From the NCBI RefSeq assembly GCF_000953675.1, contig NZ_LN679998.1:1843963-1907962 (forward strand): 64,000 nucleotides of DNA, written 5' to 3'. Below the pieces are notes generated by a model. The model was not told the origin of the DNA, searched no databases, and saw nothing but the letters and a program-made list of their open reading frames with translations. The DNA is from Paraclostridium sordellii. Lineage in GTDB: Bacteria > Bacillota > Clostridia > Peptostreptococcales > Peptostreptococcaceae. Below, in pieces: positions 50,304-58,460 of this stretch. The first letter of the stretch is position 1. The number at the start of each line of letters is the position of its first letter. A program made the position numbers and the translations under genes.

Positions 50304-51083
50304 TTGATTAAATGTTTAGACTATTCTTATAAAGATCTCATTTTAAATTTTTTAAATAAGGAAAAGGAAAAAAATCTATATATATTAACTAATCTAGAAT
50401 TTCATGGATTTAATGCTCCTTATCTAAGAATATATGGAGAGTTTGATCAGTTTAATAAAATAATAGCAGCACTTTTTCAATTTAATAATTTTTTTATAAT
50501 TTATTCATCTAATAATTTTTCTACAAAAGAATTTTCAGATATAATAAATGCTAATAATTATACTCACATATGTGGTGAAAGCTCTGTACTAGAAAAGCTT
50601 AAACCATTTATAAAATTCAAAACTATAGAAAAATCTACTCTATGTGTAATTAATAATATTAAAAGTTTGAAAACAAATCTTAATATTATTCAAGAATTTC
50701 AATTTGGAGATGGTGAAAAAGTAGTTAATTTATCTAATCATATAGAAGAATTTCCTAAAAATATATATAATTCAAACAAACTTGATTTAGATATTTTAAC
50801 AGAAAGAGTTAAAGGATATTGTGTTTTAGACAACAATAAAGATATGATATGTATGGCTCAATTATTACTTAATACTCCTTCTTATGGAATAATAGTTGGA
50901 GTTGGAACTCATCCAGACTTTAGATTAAATGGCTATGCTTCTAAATGCGTATCTAAACTAATTAAATCTAATTATACTGAAGGAAAGCTTTTTGGTTTAA
51001 CATATACTAGTAATAATGCAAAAAAAATGTATCATTCTCTTGGATTTAAAGATATATGCTCTTGGTCTTTTATATCAAATTAA
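50304..51083 (+). CDS. GNAT-family N-acetyltransferase
   Basis: 259 residues. The C-terminal half carries the acetyl-CoA site GVGTHPDFRLNGYASKCVSKL (the R/Q-x-x-G-x-G/A loop reads RLNGYA, about 210-216) and NNAKKMYHSLGF, as in GNAT enzymes. The N-terminal half is a diverged GNAT-like domain. Start is TTG at 50304, 7 bases after GGAGGTGA. The acceptor is not visible from sequence. It ends in a strong terminator and is monocistronic. Confidence 0.82.
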   Translation: MIKCLDYSYKDLILNFLNKEKEKNLYILTNLEFHGFNAPYLRIYGEFDQFNKIIAALFQFNNFFIIYSSNNFSTKEFSDIINANNYTHICGESSVLEKLKPFIKFKTIEKSTLCVINNIKSLKTNLNIIQEFQFGDGEKVVNLSNHIEEFPKNIYNSNKLDLDILTERVKGYCVLDNNKDMICMAQLLLNTPSYGIIVGVGTHPDFRLNGYASKCVSKLIKSNYTEGKLFGLTYTSNNAKKMYHSLGFKDICSWSFISN

Positions 51084-51114
51084 AAATATGCAATTAAATT
51101 AATTGCATATTTTT
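51082..51114. terminator. Terminator after the acetyltransferase gene
   Basis: AAAAATATGCAATTA and TAATTGCATATTTTT arms; symmetrical, so it may serve the convergent small gene too. Confidence 0.8.
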
Positions 51115-51185
51115 AATACCATATATAGCAAGATATATATTTTTCTATGTCTTTTTAACTAAGCTATCATATAAATCATTTAAAT

Positions 51186-51389
51186 TTATATTTCATTTGC
51201 TATCAATTCATAATACCATATTATAGCAGTTGATAAAGTTTCAATACAAACTACAATCTTCAATATCCAAAATACAAACCATATAAAACTTTTATATTCT
51301 GATAAATATATATAATGCTGCAAAATAAAAAGCACAATAATAAAATATATAACTAATAAAATTTCACTTTTTAATTTTTTGCTTATCAA
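51186..51389 (-). CDS. Small two-helix membrane protein
   Basis: 67 residues: hydrophobic segments at about 9-28 and 36-60 joined by YLSEYKSF. Start is TTG with AAAGGA 9 bases upstream. No known family. It follows the 38-residue membrane peptide gene by about 20 bp on the same strand, so the two are likely cotranscribed. Confidence 0.5.
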   Translation of the reverse strand: MISKKLKSEILLVIYFIIVLFILQHYIYLSEYKSFIWFVFWILKIVVCIETLSTAIIWYYELIANEI

Positions 51390-51409
51390 TAAAATCAGTC
51401 CTTTATGAA

Positions 51410-51526
51410 TTACATAATAAAACTAGCTATTGGAGCTATCGCTGTTATAATGAAAGCTAATATTATCATAAATATAGCAAATCTTTTAAGACCTAATTTT
51501 TTGTTTTTCTTTTCTTCTTTTATCAT
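51410..51526 (-). CDS. 38-residue single-span membrane peptide
   Basis: The product begins MIKEEKKNKKLGLKRF and continues as one hydrophobic helix (about 17-37) with an AIAPIAS segment. A full GGAGG site at 51537-51541 lies 10 bases before the ATG at 51526, and the stop is at 51410-51412. The basic, charged start followed by one membrane span is common for regulatory small membrane proteins. It is the first of two small genes. Confidence 0.6.
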   Translation of the reverse strand: MIKEEKKNKKLGLKRFAIFMIILAFIITAIAPIASFIM

Positions 51527-51593
51527 ATTATCTAATCCTCCATAATGTCAACTTACAATCTATATTATAACTCTTGATTTAATATTAATCTAT

Positions 51594-51704
51594 AAAAAAA
51601 TACTACCATAATAATTATGGTAGCACTTAATAAAAGAGTAGTTATGTTCAATATTTTATTTAGATTTTATTTACCCCATCAACTTCACTTTCAAAATCAA
51701 TAGA
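51594..51704 (-). ncRNA. Candidate small RNA, about 110 nt
   Basis: On the minus strand a near-consensus sigma-A promoter (-35 TTGCAT 51734-51739, 17-bp spacer, -10 TATAAT 51711-51716) is followed about 80 nt later by a strong hairpin CTACCATAAT/ATTATGGTAG (51603-51623) and T7. No open frame with a ribosome site lies between. The transcript contains an unpaired G-rich word GTTGATGGGG that could pair with target leaders. Existence is inferred from the promoter and terminator only. Confidence 0.45.
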
Positions 51705-51710
51705 TATTTT

Positions 51711-51739
51711 ATTATAATATAATTAACAAATTTATGCAA
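51711..51739 (-). promoter_or_regulatory. Promoter of the candidate small RNA
   Basis: TTGCAT and TATAAT separated by exactly 17 bp on the minus strand, among the best -10/-35 matches noticed in the window. Confidence 0.6.
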
Positions 51740-51892
51740 TAATTATATTATAATAATTTATTTACTGCTGTTATTATTTCTTGTAATTAATTATATATTA
51801 TATAAATTTGATTCATTAAACTTATTTTATACTACAATTTATTAAATTTCATGATACAATTTAATTAAATTCTATGGGGGGAGATTTTAAAA

Positions 51893-52120
51893 ATGTTTAA
51901 TAATTGGAATTTAAAAAAACATATGCTAATATCTGTGATTATTTCTTGTCTTGCTGGTTTATCAATTTTATTTCACTCTAAAAGTTCTTTAGGTGCAATA
52001 CAAGGATTAGACGGTGGTCCAAATGCTATTTATATTTCTTATGATTTTACAACAGCAATATTAATTACTATATTAACGTTTGTTTTGTCTTTAATCAGTT
52101 ATAAATTAATTAAAAACTAA
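51893..52120 (+). CDS. Small two-helix membrane protein
   Basis: 75 residues: segments at about 10-27 and 52-71, with a polar loop SKSSLGAIQGLDGGPNAIYISYD between. A GGGGGGAG site 12 bases before the ATG supports it. No family recognised. It is monocistronic, ending in a convergent terminator shared with the secreted protein gene. Confidence 0.6.
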   Translation: MFNNWNLKKHMLISVIISCLAGLSILFHSKSSLGAIQGLDGGPNAIYISYDFTTAILITILTFVLSLISYKLIKN

Positions 52121-52141
52121 ACTTTATATATTTATAAAATC

Positions 52142-52182
52142 AAATAAAAAGTATAGACATTTTAAGTCTATACTTTTTATTT
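52142..52182. terminator. Convergent terminator
   Basis: AAATAAAAAGTATAGAC and its complement around a 7-bp loop, overlapping the stop of the minus-strand gene at 52177. Confidence 0.8.
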
Positions 52183-53148
52183 ATTTTTATCCTCTAAACA
52201 TTTTTCAGGGTTTATATATATTAATTTCCAATTACCATTCTTATCTTTTTTATAATCAGCAATTTTTATATCATATCCATTAGTTAATTGATAAAATAGA
52301 ACATAATATTGATTCCCATCTTTATCACTAAAATATATTTTCTTTTTATAACCATCTTGATTAATTTTTATATCTCCTTTAACTAAAGAACACCATTGTT
52401 TATATTTAATATCTATTACAAACTCAGCATCATAATTCCATCCATGATATGGTGCACATAAATAATTTTCAGGAGAGTACTGCATATAATTTATTTTATA
52501 TACCCCATCTTCTTTAGTTACATAAATATATCCATAATAATATCCAAAAACACCTCTATTCTCATTCGTTCCTTCGATAATTTCTAGTTCAACGAAATAT
52601 TTATCATCTTTTGGATGTTCTAAATCTCTTGGTACTTTTTCAAGCTTTATTAAATTTGTATGAATCTTATTTTCAAAAGATTTTAAGTATTCATTATAAG
52701 AAACTTGCTGCTTATATGATTTTGTTAAAAAATTATACGCAACAGGATAAGGTCCTTTAGTATCTCCTAAAGATCCACACCCAGTATTAGTATCTTCATT
52801 TGGATTTGCAGCTTCTCTTAGAACACTAAAATAATTTATTATAGTATCCTTTGGAGTTTTTAAAAGGTTATCAGGTATTTCAAATTTTAAATTTTCACTA
52901 CCATATAAATCATATATAGATGTTTCTATTTTATTATTTAGTATTGGTAATTTCGATGGTCTGAAAAACCTCTCCATATTTTTAATCTGGTTGTACTCAT
53001 CATTTCTTTTATCGTGTTTTATAGTATACAGTTTTATATACCTTCCACCTAATATCAAACTTAGCTCATTCTTTGATTCACCTATTGATACTGTTGTGAA
53101 ACATATTACTACACTCATAATTAAAATTAAAATTTTCGTCTTAACCAT
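52177..53148 (-). CDS. Secreted protein of unknown function downstream of the cytolysin
   Basis: 323 residues with a Sec signal peptide (MVKTKILILIMSVVICFTTVSIG). There is no lipobox, so it is probably released or wall-associated. The mature part has an NTF2-like or DUF4829-like look around 95-215 (TPKDTIINYFSVLREAANP, YNFLTKSYKQQVSYNEYLKSF, VELEIIEGTNE, KINYMQYSPENYLCAPYHGW) and a second beta-rich region to the end (DKDGNQYYVLFYQL). It lies about 185 bp after the cytolysin stop on the same strand, beyond two terminators. GGAG precedes the ATG. Function not known. Confidence 0.65.
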   Translation of the reverse strand: MVKTKILILIMSVVICFTTVSIGESKNELSLILGGRYIKLYTIKHDKRNDEYNQIKNMERFFRPSKLPILNNKIETSIYDLYGSENLKFEIPDNLLKTPKDTIINYFSVLREAANPNEDTNTGCGSLGDTKGPYPVAYNFLTKSYKQQVSYNEYLKSFENKIHTNLIKLEKVPRDLEHPKDDKYFVELEIIEGTNENRGVFGYYYGYIYVTKEDGVYKINYMQYSPENYLCAPYHGWNYDAEFVIDIKYKQWCSLVKGDIKINQDGYKKKIYFSDKDGNQYYVLFYQLTNGYDIKIADYKKDKNGNWKLIYINPEKCLEDKNK

Positions 53149-53235
53149 AGATGTCTCCTTTTAAATTGTAATAATTTTATTATTCTCAATATTTTTATAA
53201 AAAACTCTATATATTTTAGGAAATATATGCCTAAA

Positions 53236-53262
53236 TAAAAAAAGCCTTTAAAAGGCTTTTTT
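53236..53262 (-). terminator. Second terminator after the cytolysin gene
   Basis: AAAAAAGCCTTT/AAAGGCTTTTTT hairpin, followed on the minus strand by an A/T run. Confidence 0.75.
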
Positions 53263-53291
53263 GTATTATATAAATTAAAAATATATAAAAT

Positions 53292-53326
53292 AAAAGGCAT
53301 AAAGATATAAATTCTTTATGCCTTTT
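53292..53326 (-). terminator. First terminator after the cytolysin gene
   Basis: AAAAGGCATAAAGA and TCTTTATGCCTTTT arms, 8 bp past the cytolysin stop; forms a tandem pair with the next hairpin. Confidence 0.8.
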
Positions 53327-53333
53327 AAACTAA

Positions 53334-54836
53334 TTAATTTGTTTGATAATCTATACTAGTTCTTGGATATAATGTAGTTCCCCAAACTGAAACATTAACA
53401 TTTGGTGCTAAAGGAACATTCTTTTCATCAATAATAGTTCTCCACCACTCCCATGCAAGTCCTGTACACTCTCTAGCTAATACTTTTATATTTCTTGCAT
53501 TAGCTTCAAGTGGTATAACTGTTGCAAAATGAGCAGTTTTATCCTGATTACTTCCATCCCAAACTTTATGAGTTAAGATTTCATTACCATTTTTGTCATA
53601 TGAAACTTCATCCCAAGATACATCAAATTGAGCAACATAAGCTCCACTATGATCTAAATTTATTTTTCCCTTTGAATATTCTGTAGATGTAGTTTCTATA
53701 TAATCTGTTTTATTATGTACTGCAGCTATTGAATTATCTTTTAAGAATGTGCTCGTATAAGAAATTGGATATGCAGGATTTTTTAATCCAAAAGTTGCAT
53801 TATCCTTAATTACATTTCTTATTTCATCAAAATCTTTAGTTATTATTTTATTATGAGCTTGAGCATCTCCACCTAAAACAACGGCTGTAAATGAGCTATT
53901 CTCAAATATATCTTTATATTGAGAGCTATTACTTGCACTATTGTTCTTTATTAAAGCTTTAAATGCAGCTTGTACATCTTTGCTCTTAGAGCTTGTTTCT
54001 AGCTTTACATAAATAGTTCTACCATAAGCTACATTAGAAACCATAAGTGGTGGTGCTTCGTTGCTTACACCTTTTCTAACTAACTCTTTAAAAGTTACAC
54101 TATCATCAAACAGCTCAGATGGATTATTTGGTAATTGAGCACTTACAGTATAAAATATTTGCTTATACGCTGCAATCATAACCTTTTTTTCTCCATTTGA
54201 AATTGCGTTAAAGTCTATTCCAAGTGAATTGTCAAGAACTTTCGCATTAATATTAAGAGCATTTGAAATTTGAGATTTACTATATACCATAGATTCTAAA
54301 TATTGAGTTCTAGCAGGTAATGTATGTGTTTGTGAGTTTTTATCACTCCAATTAGATACTAATTCATCTATTGCTCCAGATACATTACCATAAGTTGGGT
54401 TTTGAACTGTAACTGTATTGTCCTTTTTCATACCAGGTAAGTCAATACTAATATTTATTGGTTTTCTTTTGCACATTAAGATATTTGGTCTATTTTCAAC
54501 AAAAGAATCATCTGCAGTTTGTAATGCCCCCGGGTATGTACGATCTGTTACAGAATCTACAATTGATATATCTACTGGAGATGTCGTAAGTGTTTTTTTC
54601 TTACGCTCTACTACAATAAATTTATTATTTGTTTTTATACCTTCTTTTGGAACGACATTTTCAATAGTATCTCCATTTGCAGCTAGTACTTCATTTTTGT
54701 TGTACTTTAAGTTAGCTATACCATTGTCTATATCCTCACTATTAGGCCCTTGAGCAAAACTTGTAAATGTAGAAGTACTCATTCCTAAAGCTATTGTAGC
54801 ACATGCTAATAACTTTGTTATTTTTTTGTTTTTCAT
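53334..54836 (-). CDS. Cholesterol-dependent cytolysin (thiol-activated pore-forming toxin)
   Basis: 500-residue secreted toxin that binds membrane cholesterol and assembles large pores. A signal peptide of about 28 residues ends FAQG. The mature length, domain order and C-terminal domain 4 match perfringolysin-type toxins. The tryptophan-rich undecapeptide [11 protein letters not shown] is canonical at 456-466, and the cholesterol-recognition Thr-Leu pair is at 488-489 (WGTTLYP). The N-terminal part has [24 protein letters not shown] is before the ATG. It is monocistronic, with tandem terminators and only a short, weak promoter region upstream. It is likely the sordellilysin-like toxin of this species, but naming is inferred. 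Confidence 0.96.
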   Translation of the reverse strand: MKNKKITKLLACATIALGMSTSTFTSFAQGPNSEDIDNGIANLKYNKNEVLAANGDTIENVVPKEGIKTNNKFIVVERKKKTLTTSPVDISIVDSVTDRTYPGALQTADDSFVENRPNILMCKRKPINISIDLPGMKKDNTVTVQNPTYGNVSGAIDELVSNWSDKNSQTHTLPARTQYLESMVYSKSQISNALNINAKVLDNSLGIDFNAISNGEKKVMIAAYKQIFYTVSAQLPNNPSELFDDSVTFKELVRKGVSNEAPPLMVSNVAYGRTIYVKLETSSKSKDVQAAFKALIKNNSASNSSQYKDIFENSSFTAVVLGGDAQAHNKIITKDFDEIRNVIKDNATFGLKNPAYPISYTSTFLKDNSIAAVHNKTDYIETTSTEYSKGKINLDHSGAYVAQFDVSWDEVSYDKNGNEILTHKVWDGSNQDKTAHFATVIPLEANARNIKVLARECTGLAWEWWRTIIDEKNVPLAPNVNVSVWGTTLYPRTSIDYQTN

Positions 54837-54920
54837 ATTTAAACGCCTCCTCTCTTTAATTTATTAATACGGACAATTACTTAAAAAATTTAGAGTAACT
54901 TACAAATTGAGTAAAATAAA

Positions 54921-54958
54921 AAAAGCAGAAAACCTAAAAAAGTTGGTTTCCTGCTTTA
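54921..54958 (-). terminator. Terminator after the GntR/ABC operon
   Basis: AAAGCAGGAAACC pairs with GGTTTTCTGCTTT (one mismatch) and is followed by T7 on the minus strand. It separates the ABC operon from the cytolysin gene. Confidence 0.75.
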
Positions 54959-54983
54959 TAATTAAAATTTTATTTAATACATA

Positions 54984-55628
54984 CTATATTAATTCTTTTT
55001 TATTATATAGTTTCAAACTTATTGTAATTGAAATTAGTAATATTATAGCACTTAATACTAAAACTATAAAAGGTAATCCAAATCTGTCTACCATACTTAA
55101 AGATAGTTTAAGTATTTGTGGCTCTTCACATAATATTCCTGCTATTCCCATAGTTAATCCACCTATTAACATAAATATTATTAAAACTATTAATCTTCCC
55201 TTTGTAACTCCAAATTTAATAACTATAGGTATTATAGATGATATTGAAATTACTGAAGAAATTACTCCTATTAAAATGTAAATATCTAAGGGAATATTAT
55301 TTGAGTTTATCATATTTGTAATAAGGTAAAATATAGTCAAAAATATTATTGAAATTACTGATATAGTTATTCCTAAAACATATCTAGAAATTACATATTC
55401 ACTTTTCTTAACAGGAAGTGATGAAATTAAATTATCTATCTTGTACATATCCTCATAAGCCATAATTTGATATAAAAGGAGATACCCTCCCATAGCAAAT
55501 AGCATACTTAAAAAAGAAGGGTTAATTATAGCTATTACTAACCAAATTAATAAAACCATACCTGTATTTTTAAATATAGATGTTAAGTTATTAAAACTCA
55601 TTTTAGTAAGATTTATTATATTCTCCAT
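54984..55628 (-). CDS. ABC-2-type transporter permease
   Basis: 214 residues with six membrane segments (about 18-36, 40-52, 92-115, 120-145, 152-172, 182-205). A middle loop ISSLPVKKSEYVISRYV is typical of ABC-2 permeases paired with YtrB-like ATPases (the PVKRxxYVxxKY motif). I start at 55628 since GGAG lies 9 bases before; the GTG nine bases earlier overlaps that site. It begins 2 bp beyond the ATPase stop. Substrate unknown, likely peptide or cell-wall related. Confidence 0.85.
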   Translation of the reverse strand: MENIINLTKMSFNNLTSIFKNTGMVLLIWLVIAIINPSFLSMLFAMGGYLLLYQIMAYEDMYKIDNLISSLPVKKSEYVISRYVLGITISVISIIFLTIFYLITNMINSNNIPLDIYILIGVISSVISISSIIPIVIKFGVTKGRLIVLIIFMLIGGLTMGIAGILCEEPQILKLSLSMVDRFGLPFIVLVLSAIILLISITISLKLYNKKELI

Positions 55629-55630
55629 AA

Positions 55631-56485
55631 TTAACACTCCTTTGTATAATACATTAATATGTCTTCTAAATTTGCATTATCGTAAATTACTTCTTCTCCA
55701 AAAACTTCATAAGCACTTTTTATATTTTTTGCTAGCCCTTCAAATCCAAATGAATTTTCATTATAAGCTATAAGCTCTTTTTTTGTCTCAATATCTAATA
55801 ATTCTTTATTTCCTCTTATTATTTTATGATTTTCTAATATACTTTCTTTATCTCCATAAAGAATTACTTTTCCCTCAAATATAAATACTAAATAATCAGC
55901 TACCTTATCTAAATCTGAAGTTATATGAGTTGAATAAAACACAGTTGCATCTTCTTTTTCTATATGCTCTTGTAAAATATCTAAAAATTCATTTCTAACT
56001 AATGGATCTAAATTTGCAGTAGGCTCATCCATTATTATTAATTTAGGGTTGTGTGAAAGTTCCATAACAAGCTCAAATTTTTTTTGTTCGCCTTTTGAAA
56101 ACTCTTTATATTTTTTATTTTCATCTAATTTAAACTGCTTTATATATCGCTTGTATATATTTTCATTCCAATTTTTATAAAAACAAGATATCCCTTTTTT
56201 TATAGCTTTAAGTTTAGAATCTTGCATATAACCAGGTGTTTCTCCTACATAGCCTATTATCTCTTTTATATATAAAGATTCAATATCATTTTCTTTTTCA
56301 AATATTTTTATACTTCCACTATCTTTAAATAACATATTCATTATAAGTTTTATAGTAGTGGTCTTTCCTGATCCATTAGGTCCTACAAATCCTGTTATAT
56401 ATCCTTTTTTTATATCTAATTTATCTATATTTAATTCAAATTCATTTAACCTTTTGCTCAAATCTCTAATTTCTATGGCATTCAT
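55631..56485 (-). CDS. ABC transporter ATP-binding protein (YtrB-like)
   Basis: 284 residues. Walker A GPNGSGKTT (35-43), signature FSKGEQKK (a variant of LSGGQ), Walker B LIIMDEPTANLD, switch STHITSD, then a C-terminal extension from about 210. The variant signature and DEPTANLDP are usual for this group. GGGAGG precedes the ATG. It is the second gene of the GntR-ATPase-permease operon. Confidence 0.9.
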   Translation of the reverse strand: MNAIEIRDLSKRLNEFELNIDKLDIKKGYITGFVGPNGSGKTTTIKLIMNMLFKDSGSIKIFEKENDIESLYIKEIIGYVGETPGYMQDSKLKAIKKGISCFYKNWNENIYKRYIKQFKLDENKKYKEFSKGEQKKFELVMELSHNPKLIIMDEPTANLDPLVRNEFLDILQEHIEKEDATVFYSTHITSDLDKVADYLVFIFEGKVILYGDKESILENHKIIRGNKELLDIETKKELIAYNENSFGFEGLAKNIKSAYEVFGEEVIYDNANLEDILMYYTKEC

Positions 56486-56497
56486 TTTTATCCCTCC

Positions 56498-56872
56498 CTA
56501 AACTTCTTCATATATACTTTTAAAAATTTCTAATCCCTCTTCTAAAGAGATCCCTGCTGATTTAGCTTGTTTTACTATGATTTCTAATTTATTTTCAATT
56601 TCATATAAAGTTATTTCTCTCAGCCTACTTGTATTTTGCATAGATACAAAAGTCCCCTTACCTGTTACAGTTTCTATAAACCCTTCTTTTTCCAACTCTT
56701 CATAAGCTCTTTTAATCGTTATAATACTTACCTTTAATTCCTTTGCTAAATTCCTTATTGATGGTAGTCCATCTCCTTGATTTAAAGTAGAGTCTAGAAT
56801 CTGATTTTGTATTTGACTTTTTATTTGTTCATACAAAGGTATAGTTGAGGTATTGCTAATATTTATATTCAA
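56498..56872 (-). CDS. GntR-family (YtrA-type) regulator
   Basis: 124 residues: winged HTH (PLYEQIKSQIQNQIL, SIRNLAKELKVSIITIKRAYEELEKEGFI) plus a short C-terminal helix. In Bacillus, YtrA-type regulators repress operons of exactly this gene order and are induced by cell-wall antibiotics. Start is TTG with AGAGGTG upstream. A striking inverted repeat lies just upstream at 56900-56950 and is the likely operator. Confidence 0.9.
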   Translation of the reverse strand: MNINISNTSTIPLYEQIKSQIQNQILDSTLNQGDGLPSIRNLAKELKVSIITIKRAYEELEKEGFIETVTGKGTFVSMQNTSRLREITLYEIENKLEIIVKQAKSAGISLEEGLEIFKSIYEEV

Positions 56873-56899
56873 AATTTCACCTCTTTCTTTATATTATAA

Positions 56900-56950
56900 A
56901 AAGTGTATATAAAGTGTGTATATATTATATATACACTTTATATACACCTT
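56900..56950. promoter_or_regulatory. Likely GntR operator, compound inverted repeat
   Basis: GTGTATATAAAGTGTGTATATAT on the left is mirrored by ATATATACACTTTATATACAC on the right (2-bp difference in length). Each arm holds two GTGTATA words, giving four half-sites around the operon promoter. Confidence 0.6.
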
Positions 56951-56983
56951 ATGTCAAGTACTATAAAAATTATTTGTAATAAC

Positions 56984-57019
56984 AATAGGTAGGGTTCTTT
57001 TAAAAGAGTCCTACCTATT
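56984..57019. repeat. Long dyad without a U-run
   Basis: AATAGGTAGGGTTCTTTT pairs with AAAAGAGTCCTACCTATT with two mismatched positions. No clear T-run follows on either strand. It may be a weak terminator of the small gene at 57111. Confidence 0.5.
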
Positions 57020-57110
57020 ATTTGTATAAATACCATTCTTTATTTTTTTATTAAGCAAAAATATCCCTATATCATCAACTAATTATTATACTATAGAGAA
57101 ATTTTCATTT

Positions 57111-57326
57111 CTAAAATAACGAAATAAATAAAATACACAGTCCAGATATTACCCTAAAAATGTTTAAAACAGAATATTTTTTTCCAAGTTTTCTTCTTAA
57201 AATGCACGTTGATATAAATATAATACCTAAAATATTTTGTATTATATAATAATATTTTGCTATACTTATAGAAAATCCTCCCAATATGAATAATATAATA
57301 AGTATCAAATAATCAAAATATATAAT
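57111..57326 (-). CDS. Small membrane protein with a doubtful start
   Basis: About 65-71 residues: hydrophobic segments at about 5-22, 24-40 and 50-65 separated by RRKLGKK. The only standard start is TTG at 57308, which has no ribosome site; a perfect GGAGG at 57335-57339 lies 8 bases before an in-frame ATT at 57324-57326. Either ATT is used or the gene has decayed. No family recognised. Confidence 0.35.
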   Translation of the reverse strand: MIYFDYLILIILFILGGFSISIAKYYYIIQNILGIIFISTCILRRKLGKKYSVLNIFRVISGLCILFISLF

Positions 57327-57390
57327 AAGCCATACCTCCTATAACTTATAATTTCTTATTATATATTATAAATATTTTTAAACTTAGTGA

Positions 57391-57855
57391 TTATCTGATT
57401 CCTTTTCCTGTCATATGTATTATTTTAATTTTAACTATATTTGTAGCATCTTTAGCTTTAGATATGTATTTTTTTCCTTCTTCTAAAAAATCCTTAGAAT
57501 ATTTTTCTATAAGTTTTAATAATACTATTTCTTTTTCTTCTTTATCAACTTCCACAGCTTCTCCAAATATTATAACACTTTCATACTTTGTACTAAACTT
57601 ATCTGGTAAAACTTCAGTATCTCCAACAACACTAAAAGAAACCTTTTTATTGTATACTATATTATCTAGTTTATGGCCTTTTTTTGCACAGTGAAAATAT
57701 ATACTATCGTCATAATATACATAACTAATAGGTAAACTATATGGATATCCATCCTCACTTACAGTTGCAAGATTACCATATTCTCCATTTTCTAATATTT
57801 TTTCTATATCATTTAATTCTAGTTCTCTTTTTTTCCTTCTCATTTCTTTAAACAT
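57391..57855 (-). CDS. Pyridoxamine 5'-phosphate oxidase-like flavoprotein (Nim-related)
   Basis: 154 residues, one split-barrel FMN-binding domain: GEYGNLATVSEDGYPYSLPISYVYYDDSIYFHCAKKGHKLDNI (about 24-66) and SVIIFGEAVEVD. This pattern matches the NimA/PNPOx-like family whose members reduce nitroimidazoles, among other flavin reactions. Specific activity cannot be read from the sequence. GGAG precedes the ATG. A MerR-type dyad lies about 105 bp upstream. Confidence 0.8.
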   Translation of the reverse strand: MFKEMRRKKRELELNDIEKILENGEYGNLATVSEDGYPYSLPISYVYYDDSIYFHCAKKGHKLDNIVYNKKVSFSVVGDTEVLPDKFSTKYESVIIFGEAVEVDKEEKEIVLLKLIEKYSKDFLEEGKKYISKAKDATNIVKIKIIHMTGKGIR

Positions 57856-57959
57856 AACTTATCTCCTTTTATATAGATTTTTTAATTTCATCTAATTTTA
57901 AATAATCAGTATTTGATACCTTGAAGCATATATTATTCTTTTAAAATAATCAAGTTAAT

Positions 57960-57982
57960 CTAAAGTATACTTATACCTTTAG
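57960..57982. promoter_or_regulatory. MerR-type operator-like dyad
   Basis: CTAAAGTATACTTATACCTTTAG is a near-perfect 23-bp dyad resembling MerR-family operators. It stands between the MATE remnant and the Nim-like gene. Confidence 0.35.
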
Positions 57983-58014
57983 CTTTTTTATATTTAAACA
58001 TTCTTGGTTTTATT

Positions 58015-58250
58015 CTTTTTTTATTAAATATTAAACAATAAATAAAGTTGATAATTTCGCAAATGCAACACTCATCCAAACTCCATTTATTCCAAAAATT
58101 TTAGTTAAAATGCTCATACCAATAAATACTCCCCCCTACTTACAGCGAAGCCCTTGCATTTCCTATTGATGTGAAATAACCTGAGTTAAATATATTAAAT
58201 CCATTCATTATAAATTCAAATGCATATACTTTAGCGCCAATATATTCTAA
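58015..58250 (-). pseudogene. MATE efflux transporter remnant (C-terminal fragment)
   Basis: Two frames give consecutive MATE-like pieces. One reads AYAFEF-type sequence VYAFEFIMNGFNIFNSGYF, then TSIGNARAS (58143-58247), and hits a stop. A second frame continues GVFIGMSILTKIFGINGVW, then MSVAFAK (about 58035-58131), then a TAA followed by YLIKK. A frameshift or deletion and at least one nonsense codon separate them. No start codon or N-terminal half remains. Confidence 0.6.
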
Positions 58251-58267
58251 GTTTAATATCTTGTAAT

Positions 58268-58397
58268 CATTTTATTTTAACTTTTAAACTGTTATCTTTT
58301 TTACATTTGGTTTTAATAGTCCAGTTTTATCATAGTATCTTAAAGTGTCATGACTTATATCATACATTTTTGCTACTTATCCTATAGTGAATCTCAC
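58268..58397 (-). pseudogene. MerR-family regulator remnant (N-terminal fragment)
   Basis: From GTG at 58397 (GGAG upstream) the frame reads MRFTIG-stop-VAKMYDISHDTLRYYDKTG, then LLKPNVKKDN. The Glu codon of the MerR start motif IGEVAK is changed to TAA, and after KKDN the homology ends with TGA at 58268. The remnant is directly followed by the MATE fragment, so a MerR-MATE drug efflux pair probably decayed here with an internal deletion. Confidence 0.75.
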
Positions 58398-58430
58398 TTT
58401 TTTCTCCTATATGCTAATTTCTTGATATGT

Positions 58431-58460
58431 AAAAAAGACTCCAATATAGGAGTCTTTTTT
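58431..58460 (-). terminator. Terminator of the deoxynucleoside operon
   Basis: AAAAAAGACTCC and GGAGTCTTTTTT arms around 6 bp, 31 bp past the transaldolase-like stop. Confidence 0.85.

Larger units (their letters stand above)
51528..51892. other. Intergenic region, 365 bp
   Basis: No protein gene is supported. It contains a minus-strand promoter at 51711-51739 and a matching terminator at 51594-51623, annotated here as a candidate small RNA. The right part is the leader of the 75-residue gene. Confidence 0.6.

Noticed and set aside
51640-51715. Short minus-strand frame ending ...FESEVDGVNKI as a small protein
   Set aside because: It has about 20 codons, no start codon and no ribosome site; the stretch is better explained as the body of a small RNA.
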